Source: Bacteroidota bacterium (GTDB lineage: Bacteria; Bacteroidota; Bacteroidia; Chitinophagales; Chitinophagaceae). Taken from it: DNA of 64,000 nucleotides. Under the pieces are notes generated by a model. It saw only the letters and a list, made by a program, of their open reading frames with translations. It did no database searches and was not told where the DNA came from. The stretch's first letter is position 1. Each line of letters opens with the position of its first letter. The stretch covers positions 124,001-188,000 of the forward strand of contig JAFDXK010000005.1 of the NCBI GenBank assembly GCA_018267965.1, read 5' to 3'. The position numbers and the translations under genes are program-made. Shown here one piece after another: positions 46,605 through 54,172 of this stretch.

Positions 46605-47502
46605 TAACTATAAATTTAAAAAAATTCTTAGTAGGGTGTATTTGTTTTAAATACAACAAACACGCCTTATCGTTAGTAACACCAAATGAAGATATATTCC
46701 AACAAGTATCGGGATCAAGTGAAACCTCATTTACGCTCAGTGAATAGGGGGTACTTAATAACTCAAAATCATTACCCGGCCATTTTCCTTTGTCTCCAAT
46801 ACATAAACAATTCTCAGGAGCTCTTTTCTGCTCCAGTAATGGTTTACAATATTTAAGAATATTCAATTTAGATACTTCAGGCCGTTTAATTATGTCTAAA
46901 GAACGACTTGATTCTAATATCATAACCCCATCATTTTTAATCAACATCACACTCTGATAAATCAGGGCTTTAATTGACTCCCACTCACCTGTATTCTTAC
47001 TTTCAATTGTTAATTGATACGGTCTAGGTTGGATGTCAATATGCTTTTTAAAATCCGCTACATTAAGCACTTTAATTATACCACCAAAGACAGGATCTAT
47101 TGGCAATTGAGTATTTGGATAGGTATTATTATCTAATGATGCTATTTCGGCACCGTTATAATACCCTATTATTATTTCGTTCCAATATTTTTTGTCTATA
47201 AGCTTCCTTAGATCATTTTTTATCGATTGTCCCCTACCCGTTACTATTCCTATTGTAATGCCAGCTTTTAATAAGCGGTTCAATTCTATTAGTATTTCCT
47301 TCGTTGGGCCAACTAGACGGTTTTTATCAGAGCATAAAGTTCTGTCATAGTCAAAAATTACTGCTCCAAATTTTACATCTTCTAGTTTTTCCTTAAAACT
47401 GTAATAATGCTTATTCCAACGATTTAATTCACTTTTATTCAGTTCATTAATATGTACAGGTCTAATTTTACGCTGAATAGCTATATCTGCATTTTTTTTT
47501 TT
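46597..47502 (-). CDS. HAD-superfamily phosphatase domain, probably made as a SIS-HAD fusion
   Basis: The frame is open from the stop codon at 47506-47508. It encodes an HAD phosphatase: motif I AVIFDYDRTL (nucleophile codon 47350-47352), motif II TIGIVTGRG, a Lys in SKLNILKYC and motif IV CIGDKGKWPGND. The layout is like that of Cof or sucrose-phosphatase types. There is no ATG before motif I; the first usable TTG (47283) would delete it. The frame meets the upstream SIS gene at a run of eleven A residues, so a -1 slip would make one SIS-HAD chain of about 640 residues. A sequencing error or mutation in the A run is the other explanation. Confidence 0.75.
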   Translation of the reverse strand, partial: KKKNADIAIQRKIRPVHINELNKSELNRWNKHYYSFKEKLEDVKFGAVIFDYDRTLCSDKNRLVGPTKEILIELNRLLKAGITIGIVTGRGQSIKNDLRKLIDKKYWNEIIIGYYNGAEIASLDNNTYPNTQLPIDPVFGGIIKVLNVADFKKHIDIQPRPYQLTIESKNTGEWESIKALIYQSVMLIKNDGVMILESSRSLDIIKRPEVSKLNILKYCKPLLEQKRAPENCLCIGDKGKWPGNDFELLSTPYSLSVNEVSLDPDTCWNISSFGVTNDKACLLYLKQIHPTKNFFKFIVNE

Positions 47503-48509
47503 GAATTAGATTTTATGAGAGAGGAGTAACTCAAATTATATAGTTTACTGCCAAAAGCTGGTACCCCTGGTCTTCCTGGATCGATATTTAGTCTTTTCCC
47601 TATTTCGTCAACTAAATAAAAACTTTGTATCAATAAATCTAATGTTGCATCTGGGCCTTCGTTTTTTGTATCTAATATCAAGCGTGGGATTTGTTTAGGT
47701 ATTACGTTAAGTGTCTTTTGAGCTAAGTCATATTCTGCGGGGGTTGTTAGAGCTACTATTGCACTTTGATTACCTCGTTTAGCTAACCAATGATGTCTCC
47801 CATGTCCAAAATTACGATAGTCTGCAAGCAAGCTATTACCTAATGCAGCTTCAGTTAATTTCGATTCCAAATCGATAGCTACCGGTTTGCCCCAACCTCC
47901 ATACATAACTTTGTATGTCACATTTGCCACATCAATAGAATCCAAGAATACGTTAATTCGTTTTCGAGTATCTAGTTCATGTTTTTGCGATATAAATTTT
48001 GTTTTAAACTCATGCCCATAAGCCCTAGCCAGGATTATAAAAAATGCGACCAATGAATTTGAGGCAAGAAAGCCATCTTTCCCTGTTGGTAATGGGAATT
48101 CGAATGTTGACACTATATTATATGGGATGGCTTTTTTAGCTATTAAGCTTTTAGCCGTTGTGCTTATTGTTATGATTTGCTGAGGTTCACATTGTATAAC
48201 CTGATCAAAGCTAAATAGTATATCCTTATTTCTCCCCCCCGCTGTAATAAAAAAAATCAATCCTTCACTTATTGCCTTTGATAAATATATTGTTTCTAGT
48301 GGTGTAACTGCTTTACCCGCAAAACCAGCTTCCTGATGAAGTAATTCTGCAAAATAACAGGCACTTAATGAGCCTCCAGAACCTACAGCAAACAAAGGTT
48401 TAGAAGCGTATTTTTTTACGGTATCTTTTAATTCAGATATATCTAGTCCTAGTACATATTCTGCGATTTCAGGTAGTTTATTTAGTTCTTGTGCAAATGG
48501 TTTCCCCAT
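47481..48509 (-). CDS. SIS-domain (sugar isomerase-like) protein
   Basis: SIS domains bind phosphosugars, as in GlmS and sugar-phosphate isomerases. This protein of 342 residues has FAVGSGGSLSACYFAELL (40-57) and the second binding segment IFFITAGGRNKDILFSF. A second half holds YRNFGHGRHHWLAKRGNQS, a His-rich stretch that may carry the active site. It is the first gene of the operon; the C-terminus runs into the A11 run, where the HAD frame takes over. With the kinase and HAD proteins it suggests turnover of a sugar phosphate. The specific substrate is unknown. Confidence 0.8.
   Translation of the reverse strand: MGKPFAQELNKLPEIAEYVLGLDISELKDTVKKYASKPLFAVGSGGSLSACYFAELLHQEAGFAGKAVTPLETIYLSKAISEGLIFFITAGGRNKDILFSFDQVIQCEPQQIITISTTAKSLIAKKAIPYNIVSTFEFPLPTGKDGFLASNSLVAFFIILARAYGHEFKTKFISQKHELDTRKRINVFLDSIDVANVTYKVMYGGWGKPVAIDLESKLTEAALGNSLLADYRNFGHGRHHWLAKRGNQSAIVALTTPAEYDLAQKTLNVIPKQIPRLILDTKNEGPDATLDLLIQSFYLVDEIGKRLNIDPGRPGVPAFGSKLYNLSYSSLIKSNSKKKMQI
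47492..47502 (-). other. A11 slippage site joining the SIS and HAD frames
   Basis: The coding strand has eleven consecutive A residues, read as TCA AAA AAA AAA ATG in the SIS frame, which then stops three codons later. A -1 ribosomal shift or one extra A in the mRNA moves to the HAD frame. Runs of this length are known sites of transcriptional slippage. Confidence 0.6.
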
Positions 48510-48555
48510 GTTAATATGTTCTAATCGATTTTGAAAAAATTACAAAAAATACCTG

Positions 48556-48563
48556 CAAAAGTA
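48556..48563 (-). promoter_or_regulatory. Putative -7 box of the SIS-HAD-PRTase operon
   Basis: On the minus strand the bases are TACTTTTG, an exact fit to TAnnTTTG, 47 bases ahead of the SIS start. The -33 element is not evident. Confidence 0.5.
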
Positions 48564-48660
48564 TCTTTTCAACTACCGAAAATGACTTATTCTACTTTAT
48601 ATTTTCTAATGTTATGTAAGAATAAATAGTCAGTTAGGGAAAAAGACACTATTTAAACAA

Positions 48661-48710
48661 ATGTACAAACAATACTTTAATTTTCAAAATTAAATTGCAC
48701 ATTTGTACAT
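48661..48710. repeat. Inverted repeat ATGTACAAA / TTTGTACAT, possible operator
   Basis: Two perfect 9-base arms (48661-48669 and 48702-48710) face each other across 32 bases in the 342-bp, very A+T-rich gap ahead of the operon. A further ATGTAC occurs just beyond. It is 150-200 bases upstream of the SIS start and could bind a regulator. The rest of the gap (48510-48851) holds no gene. Confidence 0.45.
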
Positions 48711-48851
48711 ATTTTAAAAAGATACTGAAAACACTAATGTATAAATATGTACTATTGTATTACTAAATAATTATATGGACTTCTTTGTTGCAGTAGACCG
48801 GTAATGCACTGTCTTTCGTTCATATGAATTGGGAAAATCATTTTGAGCATT

Positions 48852-50426
48852 TCATACGTTCAAATTAGGATTCAATCCCAATGGCGTAATAACATTAGCC
48901 TTTAACCTTGCAAAATAAGGACGGTCTTGTCCATTGATCCTGTGAGGTATTTTATCAAATTGCTGCCATACTGTAGCCATATATCCAAAATAAGGATGAT
49001 TATTATCCATTGTTGCACTTGGCTGACGCAACATATTTTCCAGTACTGTCTTTACCTGATCCGTTTGAGCATTTTCCTGTAGACGACAATATCTGGATAA
49101 AAGAGTATCAAGGATCTGCAATTTTCTACGGTCTCCATAATAAGGACTACGTGTAATATCCTCTAGCATAGAACCAAGACAGCGAATTATATCAACATAT
49201 ATTCCTGGATGGGCTCTCTCATTTGAAAGCTTTAACCATAATAATAAGTTATCAACCATTATTTCTACCAGTTGATGGTAGTTAGCAATCTCCCTCTCAA
49301 AATTATCTGGCGGTGTTGTATCGAATGTCTTTAGAATATTTTCTGTTATACGGTCATAATAGTAAAGCCAAAAATGGCTATCGGTATATCCCTTAATAAT
49401 CGCTTCAATAAGCAGGAATTTTAGGAACTGAACGGCATAGTAGGTCTTGAATTCCCAAAGTATTTGTTCATTGATAAATCCCTGAAATAATTTACTTGCG
49501 AGACCCTTAAAGCGTTCTTCATTAATTTCATTAACGGCAGCTTCTCCGAATGGTATCCAAACATTATTTATATCAGCTACTCCTAGATCCATAAAAAGAG
49601 CAGACAAAATACGGTTATCCTTAAAAAACCACCCAGGCTGTCCACTATCATGCTTTTCACTATCTATTAACTCTTTTTTCAGCCAAAAATTTTTAGCAGC
49701 CAACAGTTCTCTAAAATAGCTTTGTATTAATTCGCGAGGAAAGGCATCTCTTTTTGCCGGTTTAAAATGTTTAAATAGGTCCGCAAAAAAATAAGGGTGT
49801 TCATTGGCAGCAAGGCTAACAAAAGCAGGGTCTGCAATAATATTAGAAAGAATGGTTTGTGCATACATTCGTCTGCTCAAAGGTGAAAAAGGGAATAAGG
49901 CAAGTACCCCTTTCTCCCAGCGTTCTTTTGCCTTTTCCCTGAATGTTCTTTGTACAAGCCTTCTTTCCCACCAATCTCTATCTTCCACAAAATCTTTACT
50001 CCGGTCAATATATCGAATAATGTCTCCTTTATGATATTTTTCCAAAAGTTCAATCAGGAAGGAAATATTGTTATTCTCAATCTGCTGCCTGTAAAACACT
50101 AATAGCTTTTCGCATTTACTGTAAAAGAAATATGGAGCCCAGATTTTATACCCTAAGTACAAAAGACTTACCAGGGAAATACAATATGCCCAATGTCTGG
50201 GTTGCCGAAACCCGAAGTTTTTAAAATACAGGAATGGCAAATATATCCCCCTGCCGGAGAAACTTTCATAGTAAACAAAATAATTAATAGCTATGAACGC
50301 TACTGAAAATAATACATAATCTCCTGTACCAAGCTTCAATAACAAATGCCTCCTGTTCCGTTCATTAATAAGCGCAAAGATTGCTATGATTAAGGTTAGT
50401 AAAACTATTACATCGTTGACACTCAT
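48852..50426 (-). CDS. Membrane-anchored protein of unknown function
   Basis: The protein has three or four hydrophobic helices in its first 110 residues (VIVLLTLIIAIFAL, YVLFSVAFIAINYFV, AYCISLVSLLYLGY) and then a large helical, charged cytosolic domain of about 400 residues rich in Trp and Tyr. No catalytic motif is seen. The ATG at 50426 is preferred; a frame from a TTG at 50495 adds 23 hydrophobic residues. It lies upstream of the defence-like operon on the same strand. A sensor or membrane effector role is possible but unproven. Confidence 0.6.
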   Translation of the reverse strand: MSVNDVIVLLTLIIAIFALINERNRRHLLLKLGTGDYVLFSVAFIAINYFVYYESFSGRGIYLPFLYFKNFGFRQPRHWAYCISLVSLLYLGYKIWAPYFFYSKCEKLLVFYRQQIENNNISFLIELLEKYHKGDIIRYIDRSKDFVEDRDWWERRLVQRTFREKAKERWEKGVLALFPFSPLSRRMYAQTILSNIIADPAFVSLAANEHPYFFADLFKHFKPAKRDAFPRELIQSYFRELLAAKNFWLKKELIDSEKHDSGQPGWFFKDNRILSALFMDLGVADINNVWIPFGEAAVNEINEERFKGLASKLFQGFINEQILWEFKTYYAVQFLKFLLIEAIIKGYTDSHFWLYYYDRITENILKTFDTTPPDNFEREIANYHQLVEIMVDNLLLWLKLSNERAHPGIYVDIIRCLGSMLEDITRSPYYGDRRKLQILDTLLSRYCRLQENAQTDQVKTVLENMLRQPSATMDNNHPYFGYMATVWQQFDKIPHRINGQDRPYFARLKANVITPLGLNPNLNV

Positions 50427-50505
50427 CGTTGAAATCGTATTGGTAAAAGGTGTTATTGCACTTAGTAATGTCGTATAAAGAATCGTTTTAAGCAAAATAA
50501 AACAA

Positions 50506-50513
50506 TACTTTTG
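50506..50513 (+). promoter_or_regulatory. Putative -7 box ahead of the structured RNA
   Basis: TACTTTTG on the plus strand matches TAnnTTTG exactly. Transcription would begin near 50520 and read straight into the folded region at 50549-50683. No matching -33 box is obvious. Confidence 0.45.
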
Positions 50514-50548
50514 CGAAAGTAAAATTCTTGAAGCGTTGTTGCTTTAAG

Positions 50549-50683
50549 TCTCGTCCTGAAAACTGGTAATTTTTACGACTACGAGACGATAAGTAAAGAC
50601 GTTCACGCTAAAAGGCGTGGGCGCTCACTTATTCGTAGTCGGGTATACCAGTACCTCAGGACGGTAAGCAGAGACCCACGCCT
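50549..50683 (+). ncRNA. Candidate structured non-coding RNA
   Basis: Five perfect stems nest in order: 50553-50560 with 50656-50663, 50563-50569 with 50646-50652, 50576-50584 with 50633-50641, 50589-50594 with 50627-50632, and 50604-50608 with 50615-50619. A further 9-bp match pairs the apical part (AGGCGTGGG, 50613-50621) with the 3' flank (CCCACGCCT, 50675-50683), so the fold can switch or form a pseudoknot. GTCTC (50549) can pair with GAGAC (50671). No reading frame explains this. A mobile-repeat or DNA hairpin is the alternative. Confidence 0.6.
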
Positions 50684-50730
50684 GTTATTTTTGGATTTAC
50701 TGGCTGGTGCTCTACACTAAAATCATAACT

Positions 50731-51012
50731 ATGAGCACGAAGAACTACCCGGCATTCCCTCACCATGCTTCTGAATTATCAGCTTTCAAACTGACGTTGG
50801 ACATATACATCATTTCCCTAAAAAATGGGAATATGGTTCATTTCGTACCCGATGATTCAGATAGCTTTAGGCGATGGCTTAACCAACATCACATACGTGA
50901 CATTGATAATAATGATGGTATTCCTGAAAATATTGAACGAGTGATTTATAAAAAACGAAACTTTTTAGTTCGCATTATTCACTCAATAAAAAACCGAAAA
51001 ATGACACACTAA
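50731..51012 (+). CDS. Small hypothetical protein
   Basis: I do not recognise this protein of 93 residues. It contains a beta-like stretch, FKLTLDIYIISLKNGNMVHF, then DDSDSFRRWLNQHHIRDI and a basic tail. I start at the ATG at 50731; a GTG at 50707 is possible. It lies just behind the structured RNA on the same strand and could be cotranscribed with it. Confidence 0.5.
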   Translation: MSTKNYPAFPHHASELSAFKLTLDIYIISLKNGNMVHFVPDDSDSFRRWLNQHHIRDIDNNDGIPENIERVIYKKRNFLVRIIHSIKNRKMTH

Positions 51013-51032
51013 AAAAATAAAAAGCCTGTAGT

Positions 51033-51068
51033 GTATAACTATGTAGTATTAATACTACATAGTTATAC
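51033..51068. repeat. Perfect 36-bp palindrome
   Basis: Bases 51033-51050 (GTATAACTATGTAGTATT) are followed without a gap by their exact reverse complement. There is no T run, so it is not a typical terminator. It may bind a dimeric protein, mark a resolution or hairpin-telomere-like site, or form a cruciform. The gap 51013-51329 otherwise holds no gene. Confidence 0.7.
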
Positions 51069-51306
51069 GCATACGCGTTAAAAAATGATGAAACAGTCAT
51101 TATCTATAAAATATTTTTTAGCTAAACCCTTGACAATGACAATGTTTTGTTTTTAACTTAGTATTACCATTTCTCACAACTATAGGTTTACAGGATAAAC
51201 AAACCTGCCCTTATAGCTCTATCAGTACTATCGGCAAGCCACATCGTAAGGTGTAGATCTACCAGTCGTACTTAATCAATATCAGTTTCAAGCAAACCTG
51301 ACCAAA

Positions 51307-51324
51307 CACGGGTGAAAACCCGTG
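51307..51324 (+). other. GNRA-loop hairpin at the translation start of the barrel gene
   Basis: CACGGGT and ACCCGTG form a 7-bp stem with a GAAA loop that ends five bases before the ATG at 51330. It could hinder or tune ribosome entry, or be the end of a structured leader. No known riboswitch is recognised in the preceding bases. Confidence 0.45.
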
Positions 51325-51329
51325 GTGCT

Positions 51330-54152
51330 ATGATTATGCCCTTGAAGAAAACCATACTATCGCTCACCTATGTACTCGCAGCATGTATCGCACATGCACG
51401 TCCAGCCGATAGTTTATTGGTTTCCGTTGATCCTATGTACAGCAGGTATCAGCAAGCGTTCCAGCCCATCAATTACCAGATCCCAGATGCACAATATCGC
51501 AAGCTTCGCTTATCATGCTACCAGCAAACAGATAGCAGCAGCAAATGTTTATATGATATAGAATACGAACGTGTACTCTTTGAAAAAGGCATACACCAGC
51601 TCTTATTGGATTTTGATAAGAACTCGAAGATCAATGATGTCTCCTATGAGTTCATTGCCCTGTTAAAGCGCTTTGAGTTTTTTCCACCGGGCAGGTACAC
51701 TACCAGGTTGTGGATGCAGCAGGAAGGCACAGGTGATACCGCCAGCTATAGCTTTGAATGGAATATAGACAGCGCCCTTGCCTACCGAAGTGGATTGCGT
51801 AATGATATTAATTCCAGCTTTACCAAAGGCAGTCATAAAAATTCCAATGCCTTTGTAAGTAAGACCGCATCCAATGTGACCAATCCTGCACAACTCGCTA
51901 AAACAAGAAAGCTCTTTGAACGGAGGATCGATAAACAGAAGGGCATCACCAGCGTCAGTTGTACATATAATAATCAAGCTAGCGAAGCACTGTACTACAA
52001 AGGTTTTTTCTTGGGCTTCTACCCTGTGGCAGAACCAAACCGTCTGCAAAAGCAGATAGCCGGAGAAGAACAACGCCTCGGCAGCAATCCTTCCTCTTTT
52101 GTGAACCTTAACCTTCCCAATGCACCAAGCGTCAATTCCCGGTTCAAACAATTCAATAACCAGCAAAAAAAAGAAGACGAAACCACTGAAGGTAATATAG
52201 ATCTTTCGGGCAATTTCAGTACCGGGCAGGAACCCAATTCCATGCAGGACAATAATTTTCAGGAGATAAGAGGTGATATCCATACCGAAATCAAAAACAT
52301 ACCTGTTATCATCGAAGGTTATTATACCACCCAGGACCAGCACCGCAAAGCCAAAGCCAGCTATTTCAGGTTTCGTTATGATGTCGATAAATACAAAAAG
52401 AAATTGCGTGGCTCTGTTTCCTCTTATAAGAATAGTTATGAAGATACTAAAGCAAAAGGCAGCAGCTTTAATAATATCGCTCAAATTGCCATCGCTAAAC
52501 TCCGCCAAGAAAAAGCCATATTACTAGATGGTTTGCGCAGGGACTATGGTATTACTGAACCAGGATTAAATGCATCGGGATGTAATATGGATCAACTCCT
52601 GGCAGACAGTGCCGGTAAGAAAGTAGCCAAGATCAAAGCCGACCAGGCAGACATCTGCAACAAATACAACCGCATCATCAGTGCCGAAAAAAAGATAGCC
52701 GCTTACCAACACCAGGTAGACCAGTATAATAAACAGGACTATTTCGACAAAGAACTCTCCTACAATAAGATCAAAGACATTGCTAACAACCCAAACGCTT
52801 CTAACAAACAATTAGCATCCGCCGCTAAATATATCCTGCCCCAATCTGGCCCTCTGGCATTTATGGCGGGGTTCACCAAAATAGACGGGGGCATACTGAA
52901 TAGTTATGAGTCCAGCTATACGATGTCAGGACAAACTCTGAAAGGTGGCAGTATCGGCTATGAACTGAATGTCGTTAAGGTGGGATTATCAGCAGGCAAA
53001 ACAGAATATATTTCAAGAGATGGCAATGTAGACAGGTATAACACTTACCTCGCAAGATTGGATTTCAAGAAAACTTATAAGCAGCAATTCAGCCTGATCT
53101 ATTTTGGCTATACTCCCACCAAACAAATACTCGATGACCCGCAGTTCAAGAAAACAGATGCGTATTTACCCACATTCCAGCAACCGGTGCATATCCTTTC
53201 GCTAACCCATACCGGCACCATAACCAAAGATCTTTCTATGGAATCAGAAGGAGCTGTATCATATAAAAATTCTGCGAACGGAGATAAAATCAGTAATGAT
53301 AACGCTGCCTATAAAACTGCTTTAGAATACCAGCTTCCAAAGATCAACAGTAACCTGAAGGGAGAATGGGAGCATGTCGGCAAGAATTTTGAAAACAATG
53401 CGATGCCTTATACCAAAGCGGCTACAGAGCGCTACACACTGGCAGGGCAAACCAGTTTGTTCAAATCTTTCTTATTACTCGGTGTGCAATGGAACAGGGT
53501 CAAACAACAATCCTTCTCTTCATCAGGCTATAATACACGCTGGGGGTTTGACTTGCAAACCAAATCCAAACAATACCCCAATATCTATTTATCCTACAAG
53601 CCTTACAGCACGTTTAGAAAATATGATGATACGCTTGCCATAGCACAGCGCCCTGTTTTCGGAGAAGTATGGATCGCTAGGGCTACTTACCAGTTCAAAA
53701 GAGGCAAAGCCTACCATCGTTTTATGCTTAGTTATAATAGCAACAAAAGCACGATGGATACCCTGACTTATAAAAGCCAGACCATTCAGGCTGGTTATAT
53801 ATACACGGATAAGACATACACCATTTCAAATACAGCCGGATGGATGAAGCAACCCTTAAACAGCATCAGCGGTTTGAGTTACCATTCCAGTGTATTTACA
53901 GGTGCATCAGCCGGTTTTAAACTGAACCAGCAACTTACTGCGAATATAGGACAGGACATCGCAGTTGCTAGCTATGGCATACAGCGGTATACAGCAACTG
54001 CAGGTATGGCTTACAGTTTTATGAAGCTCCCATTCAGGCTGCATATACAGGCAAGATATTCCAGCCTGCATATAGATGAGACGGTTCCTTCAAGGCATAT
54101 ATGGTACGGACAAATAGGTATTAACTGGCGTTTTAAAACACAGGCATTTTAA
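51330..54152 (+). CDS. Large outer-membrane barrel protein with N-terminal periplasmic region
   Basis: A signal peptide (ending AACIAHA) leads into a periplasmic region of about 500 residues with beta strands, coiled-coil stretches and a segment of Asn/Gln-rich linker. The last 420 residues alternate in the way of a beta barrel and end in aromatic residue F after INWRFKTQAF, the typical outer-membrane signal. The ATG at 51330 or 51336 is the likely start; GTG at 51312 lies inside the hairpin. It begins a plus-strand cluster with a Skp-like chaperone and an RHS protein and may form their outer-membrane export or anchoring channel. That is inferred. Confidence 0.65.
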   Translation: MIMPLKKTILSLTYVLAACIAHARPADSLLVSVDPMYSRYQQAFQPINYQIPDAQYRKLRLSCYQQTDSSSKCLYDIEYERVLFEKGIHQLLLDFDKNSKINDVSYEFIALLKRFEFFPPGRYTTRLWMQQEGTGDTASYSFEWNIDSALAYRSGLRNDINSSFTKGSHKNSNAFVSKTASNVTNPAQLAKTRKLFERRIDKQKGITSVSCTYNNQASEALYYKGFFLGFYPVAEPNRLQKQIAGEEQRLGSNPSSFVNLNLPNAPSVNSRFKQFNNQQKKEDETTEGNIDLSGNFSTGQEPNSMQDNNFQEIRGDIHTEIKNIPVIIEGYYTTQDQHRKAKASYFRFRYDVDKYKKKLRGSVSSYKNSYEDTKAKGSSFNNIAQIAIAKLRQEKAILLDGLRRDYGITEPGLNASGCNMDQLLADSAGKKVAKIKADQADICNKYNRIISAEKKIAAYQHQVDQYNKQDYFDKELSYNKIKDIANNPNASNKQLASAAKYILPQSGPLAFMAGFTKIDGGILNSYESSYTMSGQTLKGGSIGYELNVVKVGLSAGKTEYISRDGNVDRYNTYLARLDFKKTYKQQFSLIYFGYTPTKQILDDPQFKKTDAYLPTFQQPVHILSLTHTGTITKDLSMESEGAVSYKNSANGDKISNDNAAYKTALEYQLPKINSNLKGEWEHVGKNFENNAMPYTKAATERYTLAGQTSLFKSFLLLGVQWNRVKQQSFSSSGYNTRWGFDLQTKSKQYPNIYLSYKPYSTFRKYDDTLAIAQRPVFGEVWIARATYQFKRGKAYHRFMLSYNSNKSTMDTLTYKSQTIQAGYIYTDKTYTISNTAGWMKQPLNSISGLSYHSSVFTGASAGFKLNQQLTANIGQDIAVASYGIQRYTATAGMAYSFMKLPFRLHIQARYSSLHIDETVPSRHIWYGQIGINWRFKTQAF

Positions 54153-54172
54153 ACAAGAAAAACATTTTCAGC

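Noticed and set aside
46597-47283. HAD gene starting at the TTG at 47283
   Set aside because: This start would remove motif I (DYDRT) with the catalytic aspartate, which lies in the open frame upstream.
50707-51012. GTG start at 50707 for the small gene
   Set aside because: The ATG at 50731 is a more usual start; the eight extra residues show no domain.
51033-51068. Rho-independent terminator
   Set aside because: The stem is A+T-rich, has no loop and no T tract follows.
51663-52508. Minus-strand frame of 281 codons over the barrel gene
   Set aside because: It is a shadow of a well-supported plus-strand gene; its hydrophobic look comes from reverse-complemented Lys and Asn codons.
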